From assembly GCA_964384915.1 (NCBI GenBank), contig CAYLMA010000050.1:1-15473 (forward strand): 15,473 nt of DNA, written 5' to 3'. Made by a program: the position numbers and the translations under genes. The DNA is from Sulfurimicrobium sp964384915 (lineage in GTDB: Bacteria; Pseudomonadota; Gammaproteobacteria; Burkholderiales; Sulfuricellaceae). Positions 12,795 to 15,473 of this stretch are shown one piece after another (the stretch's first letter is position 1; the number at the start of each line of letters is the position of its first letter). The notes under the pieces are model-generated. The model searched no databases, was not told the origin of the DNA, and was given only the letters and a program-made list of their open reading frames with translations.

Positions 12795-13265
12795 ATGCCA
12801 AGACGTAGAGAAGTTCCCAAGCGCGAAGTTCTTCCTGATCCTAAATTCGGCAACCAAGAGTTGGCCAAGTTCGTTAACGTGCTCATGATTCAGGGTAAGA
12901 AGGCTGTGGCCGAGCGCATTATTTATGGCGCGCTGGACCAGATCCAGAAGAAAAGCGGCAAGGATCCGATCGAGGTATTCACTCAGGCGCTGACAAACGC
13001 GCGCCCGATGGTTGAAGTAAAAAGCCGTCGTGTTGGTGGTGCAAACTACCAGGTCCCAGTTGAAGTCCGTTCCGTGCGCCGCACAGCACTGGCGATGCGC
13101 TGGTTGCGTGACGCAGCCCGCAAGCGCGGCGAAAAGTCGATGGGCATCCGCCTCGCTGGTGAATTGATGGATGCTGCCGAGAACCGTGGTTCCGCGATCA
13201 AGAAGCGCGAAGAAGTGCACCGCATGGCTGAGGCCAACAAGGCATTCGCCCATTTCCGTTTCTAA
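12795..13265 (+). CDS. rpsG: 30S ribosomal protein S7
   Basis: S7 nucleates assembly of the 30S head on 16S rRNA and contacts the E-site tRNA. The product is 156 residues, the standard family length. MPRRREVPKREVLPDPKFGN is the typical N-terminus, and the beta-hairpin SRRVGGANYQVPVEV (78-92) is the rRNA/tRNA-contacting arm. GAGGT at 12783-12787 precedes ATG 12795. In E. coli, S7 represses the str operon through a structured rpsL-rpsG gap of roughly 100 bases. Here the gap is 18 bases, too short for that element. Confidence 0.99.
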   Translation: MPRRREVPKREVLPDPKFGNQELAKFVNVLMIQGKKAVAERIIYGALDQIQKKSGKDPIEVFTQALTNARPMVEVKSRRVGGANYQVPVEVRSVRRTALAMRWLRDAARKRGEKSMGIRLAGELMDAAENRGSAIKKREEVHRMAEANKAFAHFRF

Positions 13266-13297
13266 TTCAGTCTCTAGATAATTAAGGTTGCATAGCT

Positions 13298-15391
<2,094 letters not shown>

Positions 15392-15419
15392 CCGTAATTG
15401 AGATCGAGAGGATACTGAC

Positions 15420-15473
15420 ATGGCAAAAGGCAAGTTTGAGCGTACCAAACCGCACGTAAACGTGGGAACGATT
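15420..15473 (+). CDS. tuf: Elongation factor Tu, 5' end (partial)
   Basis: The window ends 18 codons into this gene. MAKGKFERTKPHVNVGTI is the characteristic EF-Tu N-terminus, just before the GTP-binding P-loop. AGAGGA at 15408-15412 sits seven bases before ATG 15420. The location after fusA is the 'tufA' position of the str operon. It is the second tuf in this window; whether the two copies are identical cannot be judged, as the visible parts do not overlap. Confidence 0.97.
   Translation, partial: MAKGKFERTKPHVNVGTI

Overview
The window is the classic bacterial translation/transcription core cluster, entirely on the + strand and very densely coded. The order is: 3' end of a tuf gene, tRNA-Trp(CCA), secE, nusG, rplK, rplA, rplJ, rplL, rpoB, rpoC, rpsL, rpsG, fusA, then the 5' end of a second tuf gene. 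Order and protein sequences fit a betaproteobacterium: three-TM SecE, RpoB of 1377 residues with an extra segment compared with E. coli, RpoC of 1399, and the rpoBC block joined directly to the str block, with a tuf gene at each end. A member of the Nitrosomonadales is plausible, but this is an impression from sequence style, not a placement.

Layout. 1-276: tuf 3' end, a spacer of G-rich repeats and hairpins, tRNA-Trp, and a short structured spacer. 277-1163: secE and nusG, overlapping by one base (TAATG). 1164-1331: structured leader with a weak promoter candidate and possible L1 feedback site. 1332-2463: rplK and rplA, one base apart. 2464-2740: the L10 leader (277 bp, the longest non-coding stretch). 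2741-3657: rplJ and rplL. 3658-3807: attenuator-type terminator and a 12-bp inverted repeat ahead of rpoB. 3808-7941: rpoB. 7942-8078: bipartite hairpin plus a heptamer tandem repeat. 8079-12278: rpoC. 12279-12398: a strong sigma70-type promoter that starts inside the rpoC stop region, then a second terminator-like hairpin. 12399-15391: rpsL, rpsG, fusA. 15420-end: second tuf. No gene-free stretch exceeds 300 bases.

How the genes work together. secE builds part of the Sec translocon. nusG links RNA polymerase to Rho or the ribosome. rplK/A/J/L supply the L1 stalk and the GTPase-associated stalk of the large subunit. rpoB/rpoC encode the two large RNA polymerase subunits. rpsL/rpsG encode 30S proteins of the decoding centre and head, and fusA/tuf supply the elongation factors. 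Control probably acts through ribosomal-protein feedback on leaders, partial termination before rpoB, and a fresh promoter for the str block.

All protein-coding genes look intact, with expected catalytic and metal-binding residues. I see no mobile element, CRISPR, phage gene or unknown protein family, and no evidence for a novel multi-gene system. The points worth a second look are in the spacers: two unrelated short-period repeat arrays, several strong hairpins, a promoter overlapping the rpoC stop codon, and the two tuf genes as direct repeats around the whole block.
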